This document shows, in pieces, positions 45,364-51,571 of a stretch of DNA of 51,571 nucleotides. Source of the stretch: JBBSNV01 sp964458605 (GTDB taxonomy: Bacteria > Pseudomonadota > Alphaproteobacteria > Reyranellales > JAQSWP01); assembly GCA_964458605.1 (NCBI GenBank), contig CAYWLS010000028.1, forward strand, positions 1-51,571. Reading direction: 5' to 3'. The position numbers and the translations under genes were made by a program. Every line of letters starts with the position of its first letter. Position 1 is the first letter of the stretch. The notes under the pieces are model-generated. The model saw only the letters and a program-made list of their open reading frames with translations, made no database searches and was not told the origin of the DNA.

Positions 45364-45527
45364 GTCATCCCGGCCGAGACCGTCTGCGGTCGAGAGCCGG
45401 GATCCATGTCGATCCAGCTCGGCCTTTTGTGCCGAGAGATGGGCCTCGGCTCGCGCGCTCATGTCGATTTGCGCGCAGCCGCCACACCAACCCTGCGCGG
45501 CGAATGAGCGCTTGGCCGGGTGACGAG
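45364..45527. repeat. Paired-hairpin intergenic element, copy B
   Basis: Hairpin 1 pairs GTCATCCCGGC with GAGCCGGGATC (45364-45404) around GACC-GTCTGC-GGTC. The linker reads CATGTCGATCCA then CTCGGCC and TGTGCCGAGA. Hairpin 2 begins CCTCGGCTCGCG and ends ATGAGCGCTTGGCCGGGTGACGA, with about 45 extra bases in its loop compared with copy A. Confidence 0.75.
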
Positions 45528-45631
45528 TCGTGTGGTGCGCACAGCCAGGACTTGGCTGCCCCCTCACCCGCCCGCTCTCACGCTTCGCGCTCGAGCTGTC
45601 GACCTCTCCCACAGGGGAAGAGGTGAAGAAG

Positions 45632-47473
45632 TCACCCCAGATAAAGCGTCTTGGCGACCGGCTGGTCGCGCAGCTTGGCGATCTTGTCCATGGCGTGGCG
45701 GTAGCCGACCTCGATCATCTGGTCGAGCGCCTTCCAGTCCAGCAGGTCGATATGGCCGGTGGGCGGGCGGAACACCAGGTCGGCGGCGGAGCGATGCATG
45801 GCCGAGGAAGCGTCGCTCGACACCAGGGCCGAGCGCAGCAGGATGCGCACGATCGATGGGAACGGCAGGGTCTCGCCGCGCCGCCAGATCAGCCGGCGCA
45901 GGAACTCCCAGGCCGAGAACGGCTGCTCGACCCCCTCGCCGGCCGAGATCGCGCCGGCGGTCTCGATGTCGACGCCCATCACCAGCCCCTGGGCCTGGCC
46001 GCGCATGATCTCGATCGGCAGGTTGTCGATCACGCCGCCATCGACCACGATGTGGCCGTCATGGATCATCGGCGGCAGGATGCCGGGCAGCGAGATCGAG
46101 GCGCGCAGCGCCGCCCACAGCTTGCCGCGCCGCATCACCTCGGGCTTGCCGGCGGTCAGGTCGGCGGCGACGCAGAAATAGGGCCGCTGCAGGTCTTCGA
46201 TCTCGAATTCGCCATAGGCCTCGCGCAGCAGCCGCGTCACCTTGCGGCCGGCGAACAGCGACACGAAGGGCAAGGTGTAGTCGCTCAACGGGTTGGTGGC
46301 GACGAAGGCCTTGTGGAACATGTCGCGCACGTGCTTCCAGTCCAGCCCGCCGGCGAAGGCGGCGCCGATCAGCGCGCCCATGCTGGTGCCGCCGATGCGG
46401 TCGATCGGCACGCCGTTCTCGTACAGCGCGCGCACCACGCCGATCTGGGCGAAGCCGCGTGCGCCGCCGCCGGCGAACACCGCGCCGACCGATCGGTCGG
46501 TCATCAGCCGCGCCAGGCGATCGTAGTCGCGATTGACGCCCAGCCGCACGTGATAGTGGTTGAGATCGGGCTGGCCCTTCAGCCACGGCGCCGAGCTGCC
46601 CGGCGGCAATTCCGATTTGTGGCGCAGCAGCACCAGTTCGCGGCGCGGCTGGAACAGCCGGTCGGCCGACATCGCCGGCGGCACGCCGCCCTCGGGCCGC
46701 TGGTCGAGCATGCCCAGCAGCAGGATGCGGTCGGCCTGACGCAGGCACATGCCGGTCCAGTTGGTCGCCGCGGCGTCGGCCAGGTAGATCACGAAGGCAT
46801 GCTCGGTCTCGACGCGGTGGAACCAGTCCACGTCGCGTCCCGCCGATTCGCCGGTCAGCACCTGCACCGCGGCGCCGCCGTTCAGCCGCTGCAGCGCGTC
46901 GGACAGCAGCACGGCGAAGCGCGCCGCCGGCACGCCCGGCCCGATCGGCACCAGCGCGAAGCTGCGCGGCGGATGGGGCGCGCTCTCGTGGCGGATCACC
47001 CGGTCGAGCCGCGCCACGATGAAGCGCAGCAGATGGGCGGTGGCCTCGGGATGGGTCGCGGTCAGCCGCTCGAAGGCGCCGCGCGAGAGGCGCCACAGCT
47101 CCGAATCGCGCAGCGCGGCGACGGTGGCGGAATGCTTGCGGCCGGCGATCAGCGACAGCTCGCCCACCGTCTCGCCGGCCGACACCTCGGCGATCAGACG
47201 GAACTCGTCCTTGCCGGTCAGCGCATCGGGCTCCTTCTCGAACACGCCCATACAGCCGCGGAACACGTAGAACAGCGCGTCGGAGGATTCGCCCTCGTTG
47301 AACAGCACCGCGCCGCCGGTCAGGCGGACGAATTCCATCTCCTCGGCGATGGCGCTGACCAGGTCGGGCGGCAGGCCGGCCATCAGCGCGCTGCCGCGCA
47401 GCAAGACCACGCGGTCCGCCATGCTCTCCGGCGGCGGCGGCGCTACCAGCCCTGTCGTCGTTTCCGTATCCAT
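45632..47473 (-). CDS. NTE-type patatin phospholipase with cyclic-nucleotide-binding domain
   Basis: 613 residues. Residues about 20-165 form a cNMP-binding domain (VLFNEGESSDALFYVFRGCMGVFEK and ETVGELSLIAGRKHSATVAALRDSELWRL). A Rossmann-like linker region spans about 168-300. The patatin domain spans about 325-560, with the oxyanion GGGARG (335-340), nucleophile GTSMG (S364) and DGG (D478) forming the Ser-Asp dyad. This is the neuropathy-target-esterase/RssA-like layout: a membrane-associated lysophospholipase possibly gated by nucleotide. It lies 47 bases downstream of the FAD monooxygenase gene, so probably one operon. Confidence 0.92.
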   Translation of the reverse strand: MDTETTTGLVAPPPPESMADRVVLLRGSALMAGLPPDLVSAIAEEMEFVRLTGGAVLFNEGESSDALFYVFRGCMGVFEKEPDALTGKDEFRLIAEVSAGETVGELSLIAGRKHSATVAALRDSELWRLSRGAFERLTATHPEATAHLLRFIVARLDRVIRHESAPHPPRSFALVPIGPGVPAARFAVLLSDALQRLNGGAAVQVLTGESAGRDVDWFHRVETEHAFVIYLADAAATNWTGMCLRQADRILLLGMLDQRPEGGVPPAMSADRLFQPRRELVLLRHKSELPPGSSAPWLKGQPDLNHYHVRLGVNRDYDRLARLMTDRSVGAVFAGGGARGFAQIGVVRALYENGVPIDRIGGTSMGALIGAAFAGGLDWKHVRDMFHKAFVATNPLSDYTLPFVSLFAGRKVTRLLREAYGEFEIEDLQRPYFCVAADLTAGKPEVMRRGKLWAALRASISLPGILPPMIHDGHIVVDGGVIDNLPIEIMRGQAQGLVMGVDIETAGAISAGEGVEQPFSAWEFLRRLIWRRGETLPFPSIVRILLRSALVSSDASSAMHRSAADLVFRPPTGHIDLLDWKALDQMIEVGYRHAMDKIAKLRDQPVAKTLYLG

Positions 47474-47520
47474 TGCCGCGAATTCTAACGCATGGCCCGG
47501 CAAATTGCGCGACGCCTGCG

Positions 47521-48756
47521 TCAATCGGCGTCGGGATCGAAGCCCTGGGCCGCATCGAATGGCTGGCTGGCGAACCAGGAGCGGCGCAGCCCGGCCAGGG
47601 TGGTCAGCATGAACCGCCGCGTCGGGCCGAAGCGGCAGGCCGGACCGAACGCCAGGTCGCGCAGCCAGCCCAGCGGCGCCAAGCGCGACTGGTAGAACGG
47701 CGTCAGCCAGCGGCTGGCCTGGCGATAGAAATCGACCTGCCGGCGGCGGCGGCGCTCGACCGCGTCCAGCGCCGCCTCGACCGTATCCGGGCCGCTGCGC
47801 TCCAGCGCGCGCGCCAGGGTCCAGGCGTCGAGCAGTGCCAGGTTGGCCCCCTGGCCGAGCTGCGGGGAGGTGCCGTGGCAGGCATCGCCCAGGAACAGCA
47901 CCCGTCCCTGGCGCCAGCGCCGCAGGGCGACATCGCGATAGCGTGCCTGGGTGAAATCGTCCGGACCGCCCAGCCGCTCCAGCAGCGGCGCCAGCTCGGG
48001 CCACAGCGCCGCCAGCCCGGCGCGCCAGGCAGAGAAGTCGCCGCGCCGCCAATCCTCCATCGCCGATCCCCGCAGGCTCCAGAACAGGGTGACCGAGGAT
48101 GGCGCCTGCGGATGGGCCGGATCGCGGCCCACCGGCAGCACGCCGGCCATCACCGTGGTGGAGCGGAAGCGCTGGTGCAGCCAGTCGGCGAAGCGGCGGT
48201 CCGGATCGGGCAAGGTGGCCCAGACGCAGCCCCAGGGATAGGACGGGTCGGCGCCGAGCGCGGCATAGCGGCCGCGCAGGCTGGAATGGGCGCCATCGCA
48301 CACCAGCAGCAGATCGAACGGCCCATGGCGGCGGCCGGCTGCATCGATCGGCGTCGCCCGATCGGGCTGGCTGTCCAGGGCCACGATCTCCGCCTCGCAT
48401 ACCAGCGTCGCCGTGCCGGCGCCCAGCGCACCATGCAGCAGGTCGAACAGCACGCCGCGATGGATGCCAAAGCCGCTGCAGCCCTCGCCCAGCTCGGCAT
48501 AGTCCAGCGCCAGCACGCTGCGTCCGCCGGCGGTCAGGCCCTTGATGCCCTGCACGCGCGCGCCCAGCGCCCGCGCCCGCTCGCCCAGCCCCAGCCGGTC
48601 GAGCACCGCAAGCCCGGTGGGTTGCAGCAGCAGGCCCGCACCCAGCGGCCGCGGCCGGGCGAAGCGCTCCAGCACCGTGACCTGGTGGCCGCGCGCCGCC
48701 AGCAGGATGGCGCTGGCCATGCCGCCAATGCCGCAGCCGACGATGCCGATTTTCAT
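47521..48756 (-). CDS. FAD-dependent aromatic-type monooxygenase (PHBH family)
   Basis: 411 residues. FAD motif MKIGIVGCGIGGMASAILLAARGHQVTVLER at the start, DG motif LLLVCDGAHSSLRGRY in the middle and GD motif VLFLGDACHGTSPQLGQGANLALLDA. These are the three marks of single-component class A flavin monooxygenases that hydroxylate aromatic or polyketide substrates with NAD(P)H. No substrate clue. Upstream of the patatin gene in one leftward unit. Confidence 0.92.
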   Translation of the reverse strand: MKIGIVGCGIGGMASAILLAARGHQVTVLERFARPRPLGAGLLLQPTGLAVLDRLGLGERARALGARVQGIKGLTAGGRSVLALDYAELGEGCSGFGIHRGVLFDLLHGALGAGTATLVCEAEIVALDSQPDRATPIDAAGRRHGPFDLLLVCDGAHSSLRGRYAALGADPSYPWGCVWATLPDPDRRFADWLHQRFRSTTVMAGVLPVGRDPAHPQAPSSVTLFWSLRGSAMEDWRRGDFSAWRAGLAALWPELAPLLERLGGPDDFTQARYRDVALRRWRQGRVLFLGDACHGTSPQLGQGANLALLDAWTLARALERSGPDTVEAALDAVERRRRRQVDFYRQASRWLTPFYQSRLAPLGWLRDLAFGPACRFGPTRRFMLTTLAGLRRSWFASQPFDAAQGFDPDAD

Positions 48757-48826
48757 GATGGCCCCCGGGCGGCACAGTAGCCGCACGCAAAACGCGCGTC
48801 ACCACGGAAGCACAGCTTTACCGATC

Positions 48827-48960
48827 GTCATTCCGGCCGCGCCCAATCCTTTGGGCGAGGGCCGGGGCCCACTGCTCGACAATGAAGGCCGTCGTTTGGA
48901 TCGACATGGGCCCCGGATAGCGCGCCTTCGCTTCGCTCAGTAGCGCGCTTCCGGGGTGAC
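48827..48960. repeat. Paired-hairpin intergenic element, copy C (inverted)
   Basis: Read on the minus strand it runs: hairpin 1 CCCCGGAAGCGCG/CGCGCTATCCGGGG (48910-48957), linker CATGTCGATCCA, then ACGACGGCC and TTGTCGAG, hairpin 2 CCCCGGCC..GGCCGGAATGACGA (48827-48867). Closest to copy A. Confidence 0.8.
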
Positions 48961-49050
48961 GCTTTTCCCTCAATCGACAGCGACGGGCCGCGGTGACGAT
49001 CTTTCTCGTCGTCGCGCCCTCGGCCTCGACGGGCCGCGGGCGACGGTTGC

Positions 49051-49875
49051 TTACAGCCCGCCGTTGACCACCAGGCACTGGCCCGAGACGTAGTCGCTGT
49101 CGGGCGAGCAGAACAGGTAGACCGAGCCGGCCGCCTCCTCGGGCAGGCCGCCGCGGCCCAGCGGGATCATCTGGTTCATGGCGGCGATGCGGCCGCCCTG
49201 CACGCCGATCTTCACCTGGCGGCCCTGCACCTCGATGGTGCCGCTCTCGCCTTCGGTCAGCGGCTTGGTCAGGCGGGTCTGGATGTAGCCGAACGCCACG
49301 GCGTTGACCGTGACGTCGTAGCGGCCGAACTCCTTGGCCAGGGTCTTGGTCAGGCCGACGATGCCCGCCTTGCCGGCCGAGTAGTTGGACTGGCCGGCGT
49401 TGCCGTTGACGCCGGAGGTCGAGGAGATGTTGACCACCTTGCGCACGATGCGCTTGCCCTCGGCGCGCTCCTTCTCCACCGCGTCCTTGAAGTGGCGCTG
49501 GAAGGCGCGAAGGATGCGGAACGGCGCGGTCAGGTGCACGTCGAGAATGGCGTACCACTGCTCGTCGGTCATCTTCTGGATCACGCTGTCCCAGGTGTAG
49601 CCGGCGTTGTTGACGATCACATGGCAGCCGCCGAAGGCGTCGACCGCGGTCTGCACGATGCGGTCGCCGAAATCGGGCTTGGCGACGTCGCCGTTGCAGG
49701 CCACCGCCTTGCCGCCCATCTTCTCGATCGCCGCGATGGTCTCCCGGGCCGGCGCCTCGTCGATGTCGTTGATCACCACCTTGGCGCCGTCGCGCACCAG
49801 GCGGAACGCGATCTCCTGGCCGATGCCGCGGCCCGAGCCGGTGACGATCGCCACCTTGCCGTCCATTTGACCCAT
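49051..49875 (-). CDS. SDR-family 3-oxoacyl/3-hydroxyacyl reductase (FabG-like)
   Basis: 274 residues. NAD(P) motif VTGSGRGIGQEIAFRLV, NNAG in VIVNNAGYTWDSV, the catalytic Ser in VNISSTSG and Tyr-x3-Lys in SNYSAGKAGIVGLTKTLAKEFG. The end VSGQCLVVNGGL is usual. An insertion near 215 (PLTEGESGTIEVQGRQVKIGVQGG) lengthens the substrate loop. Last gene of a cluster with two MaoC-type proteins and a thiolase, pointing to acyl-CoA beta-oxidation-like or side-chain degradation chemistry. Strong ribosome site AAGAAGGAGAAC. Confidence 0.93.
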   Translation of the reverse strand: MGQMDGKVAIVTGSGRGIGQEIAFRLVRDGAKVVINDIDEAPARETIAAIEKMGGKAVACNGDVAKPDFGDRIVQTAVDAFGGCHVIVNNAGYTWDSVIQKMTDEQWYAILDVHLTAPFRILRAFQRHFKDAVEKERAEGKRIVRKVVNISSTSGVNGNAGQSNYSAGKAGIVGLTKTLAKEFGRYDVTVNAVAFGYIQTRLTKPLTEGESGTIEVQGRQVKIGVQGGRIAAMNQMIPLGRGGLPEEAAGSVYLFCSPDSDYVSGQCLVVNGGL

Positions 49876-49896
49876 GGTTGTTCTCCTTCTTGTTGG

Positions 49897-50319
49897 TTAA
49901 GCCGCCGCCACGGTGGCGTTGCCCTGCAGGGTCGGCTTGCCGTGCTGGTTGATGCAGTTGACTTCCAGGTCGATCAGCTTCTCGCCGTTCTCCTCGCGCT
50001 TGCCCACCACCTTGCCGGTGACGGTGATCTCGTCGCCGACCCAGGTGATGGCCGAGAAGCGGGTGCCGAGCTTGCGCAGTTGCGTCTGCGGCGCGAAGGC
50101 GGTGACCTGGCGGCCCAGGAACGCCATCGACAGCATGCCGTGGGCGAACACGTCCTTCTGGCCGAACTTCCTGGCGAAGTCGATATCGACATGGATCGGG
50201 TTGTGGTCGCCCGAACCGCCGCAATAGAGCGCCAACTGGTGGCGGCTGACGGGCGGCAGCTTGAGCGGCGGCAGCTCGTCGCCGACCTTGACCGAATCGT
50301 ATCTGGGAATCGCGACCAT
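49897..50319 (-). CDS. MaoC-type enoyl-CoA hydratase/dehydratase
   Basis: 140 residues, single hotdog with the hydratase-2 catalytic motif YCGGSGDHNPIHVDIDFARKFGQKDVFAHGMLSMAFLG. It would add water to enoyl-CoA. Eleven bases downstream of the other MaoC-like gene and 21 upstream of the SDR gene. Pairs of small MaoC proteins often act as heterodimers, which the tight arrangement suggests here. Confidence 0.92.
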   Translation of the reverse strand: MVAIPRYDSVKVGDELPPLKLPPVSRHQLALYCGGSGDHNPIHVDIDFARKFGQKDVFAHGMLSMAFLGRQVTAFAPQTQLRKLGTRFSAITWVGDEITVTGKVVGKREENGEKLIDLEVNCINQHGKPTLQGNATVAAA

Positions 50320-50330
50320 CTTGCCCTCCC

Positions 50331-50801
50331 TCACTTGCCCTGCATCGTCGGATTGCGCACCACGGTGATCGAGCGCGCCTTGGCGACCGGCTTGCCGGCC
50401 TGGTCGGTGACGTCGATCTCGTTGACGACGAACCACAGCGCGCCGCCCTTCTTGTCGTAGATGTCGGTGATCTTCTGCTGGCAGGTCAGCTTGTCGCCCA
50501 CGTAAATCGGCGCGAAATATTCGTAGTGCTGCTCGCCATGCAGGATGTAGCCGATATTGACGTCGATCAGCTTCAGCAGCCCGCCCTTGTTGGGATCGTC
50601 GTTGGTGACGGCGGTGATGAAGGTGGGCGGCGCGACGATGGTGCGATAGCCGGCTGCCTTGGCCGCCGCCTCGTCGCTGTGGATCGGGTTTTCCTCGCCG
50701 ATCGCCTTGCAGAACAGCCTGATCTTGCCCGCCTCCACCGTGGTGGTGAAGGGCTGGAACTTGTGCCCGATATGCTTCTTGTCGATGGCGAATTCGGCCA
50801 T
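50331..50801 (-). CDS. MaoC/FAS1-like N-terminal dehydratase-domain protein
   Basis: 156 residues, hotdog fold of the FAS1-type dehydratase group: IGHKFQPFTTTVEAGKIRLFCKAIGEENPIHSDEAAAKAAGYRTIVAPPTF, later QHYEYFAPIYVGDKLTCQQKITDIYDKKG. It probably partners the next MaoC gene to form an enoyl-CoA hydratase. Start behind GGGGAGA. It is the first gene after the thiolase terminator. Confidence 0.9.
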   Translation of the reverse strand: MAEFAIDKKHIGHKFQPFTTTVEAGKIRLFCKAIGEENPIHSDEAAAKAAGYRTIVAPPTFITAVTNDDPNKGGLLKLIDVNIGYILHGEQHYEYFAPIYVGDKLTCQQKITDIYDKKGGALWFVVNEIDVTDQAGKPVAKARSITVVRNPTMQGK

Positions 50802-50854
50802 GCGTTTTCTCCCCACGTCTTTATTGGCGCGCCGCTTCGAGCGCGGCTTGCCCA

Positions 50855-50888
50855 AAGAAAAACCCGGCCTGTTGGTGCAGGCCGGGTT
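50855..50888 (-). terminator. Rho-independent terminator after the thiolase gene
   Basis: Minus-strand hairpin with perfect 11-bp arms, AACCCGGCCTG-TTGGTG-CAGGCCGGGTT, followed by TTCTTTGGG with the T-run starting inside the stem. It begins 16 bases after the thiolase stop and sits between thiolase and the MaoC-like gene. Confidence 0.85.
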
Positions 50889-50903
50889 CTCGGTGTCTTG
50901 CCG

Positions 50904-51571
50904 TTACTCGTAGCGGCCGATGATCGAGATGCTCGAGACGTTCTCGCGCGGCGCGCCGCCCAGATTGTGGGTCATGCCGATGCGCGGATCCTTGAGCTGG
51001 CGGGCGCCGGCGCGGCCCTGCAGCTGCAGGTACATCTCGTACAGCATGCGCAGGCCCGAGGCGCCGATCGGGTGGCCGAAGCACTTCAGGCCGCCGTCGA
51101 TCTGGCACGGCACCTTGCCGTCGGCGTCGTAGAAGCCGTTCAGCACGTCCTGCCAGCCCTTGCCTTCCTCGGAGATGAACAGGTCCTCCATGGTGACCAG
51201 CTCGGTGACCGAGAAGCAGTCGTGCACCTCGAACATCGAGACCTCGTTGCGCGGGGCCTTGATGCCGGCTTCCTCGTAGGCCCGCTTGGCGGCGATGCGG
51301 GTGGTGTGGAAGTAGCTGCCGTCCCAGGAATTGTGGCCCGATTCGGAGCCGTTCGACACGGCGAGCTGCAGCGCCTTGACGCTGATCAGGTCCTTCTTGC
51401 CCAGCGCCTTGGCGATCTCCGGCGTGGTGACGATGGCCGCGGCCGCGCCGTCGGACACGCCGCAGCAGTCGAACAGGCCGAGCGGCGAGGCGATCATCGG
51501 CGCGTTCAGGATGGTGTCCATGTCCACCGCCTTCTGCAGGTGGGCCTTGGGGTTCTTGGCGCCGTTCTGGT
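50904..51571 (-). CDS. Thiolase (SCP-x-type acetyl-CoA acyltransferase), N-terminus outside window
   Basis: C-terminal 220-odd residues only; the frame is open through the right edge (…QNGAKNPKAHLQKAV before MDTILN). Seen: GLFDCCGVSDGAAAAIVTT, the thiolase His region EVHDCFSVTE and the GGLKCFGHPIGASGLRMLYEMYLQLQGRAG segment with the second catalytic His, ending NLGGAPRENVSSISIIGRYE. This wording is that of the lipid-transfer/SCP-x thiolases, which usually lack the C-terminal Cys of biosynthetic thiolases. Upstream gene of the acyl-CoA cluster, ended by its own terminator. Confidence 0.92.
   Translation of the reverse strand, partial: QNGAKNPKAHLQKAVDMDTILNAPMIASPLGLFDCCGVSDGAAAAIVTTPEIAKALGKKDLISVKALQLAVSNGSESGHNSWDGSYFHTTRIAAKRAYEEAGIKAPRNEVSMFEVHDCFSVTELVTMEDLFISEEGKGWQDVLNGFYDADGKVPCQIDGGLKCFGHPIGASGLRMLYEMYLQLQGRAGARQLKDPRIGMTHNLGGAPRENVSSISIIGRYE

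Noticed and set aside
45530..47488. A long plus-strand frame over the patatin gene
   Set aside because: Antisense to a patatin/cNMP protein with all catalytic motifs; the shadow has none.

Overview
The window is very GC-rich, densely coded chromosomal DNA. It most likely comes from an alphaproteobacterium of the Rhodospirillales/Hyphomicrobiales type. The grounds are the glyQ-glyS-ppdK block beside an S49 peptidase, a TrmN6-like methyltransferase and a long-chain polyprenyl diphosphate synthase; the P19/cupredoxin/polyferredoxin iron genes; Kup; and palindromic intergenic repeats typical of that class. Genus cannot be read from the sequence. There is no prophage, integrase, transposase, CRISPR array or rRNA. 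Two tRNA genes are present: Thr-GGT, cut by the left edge, and Pro-CGG.

Layout. 0-5.7 kb: HD hydrolase, a small unknown protein, a LysR regulator divergent from a YeiH-type sulfate exporter-like permease, an orphan PqqD-like protein, a 14-bp tandem array and a ClC channel. 5.6-8.0 kb: an iron-uptake operon resembling FtrA-B-D in which the FtrC permease is missing, with a possible Fur-like site. 8.1-12.2 kb: 5-oxoprolinase genes pxpA and pxpBC, separated by a VOC protein and a diheme cytochrome c. 12.2-12.9 kb: a toxin-antitoxin locus with an intact XRE antitoxin and a frameshifted HigB/Gp49-type toxin. 13.0-18.0 kb: a carboxyltransferase, a DUF1428 protein and a leftward operon (omega-aminotransferase, lipoprotein, epimerase, secreted protein). 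18.0-22 kb: a broken PhnZ-like HD oxygenase gene, an orphan 2-aminoethylphosphonate-type binding protein, a frameshifted FAD reductase and an ICL/PEP-mutase family enzyme. Together these look like the remains of a phosphonate-use locus. 22-30 kb: thioesterase, LysR, AcuI-type reductase, dihydroorotase, YgfZ, HIT protein and Kup. 30-41.6 kb: a conserved core block (ppdK, glyS, glyQ, S49 peptidase, methyltransferase, polyprenyl synthase), with an Fe-ADH and a 2OG oxygenase lying between glyQ and the peptidase. 41.7-48.8 kb: ABM protein, tRNA-Pro, orphan TAXI binding protein, apt, DUF2817 peptidase-like protein, an NTE-type patatin with a cNMP domain, and an FAD monooxygenase. 48.8-51.6 kb: a leftward acyl-CoA cluster (thiolase, two MaoC-type dehydratases, SDR) with a strong terminator just after the thiolase.

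The most unusual content lies in structures rather than in a complete new system. There are three copies of a paired-hairpin intergenic element with a conserved linker, a second family built on an AGCGAAGCATCTTGCC-like word (one copy with 19-bp perfect arms), and a third double hairpin next to pxpA. Slippage-type tandem repeats occur three times: one 14-bp intergenic array and two in-frame 12-bp triplications inside enzymes. Three genes between 12.5 and 20.8 kb carry frameshifts or stops. I did not find a convincing complete, previously undescribed multi-gene system. The nearest candidates are the FtrC-less iron operon and the phosphonate relic.
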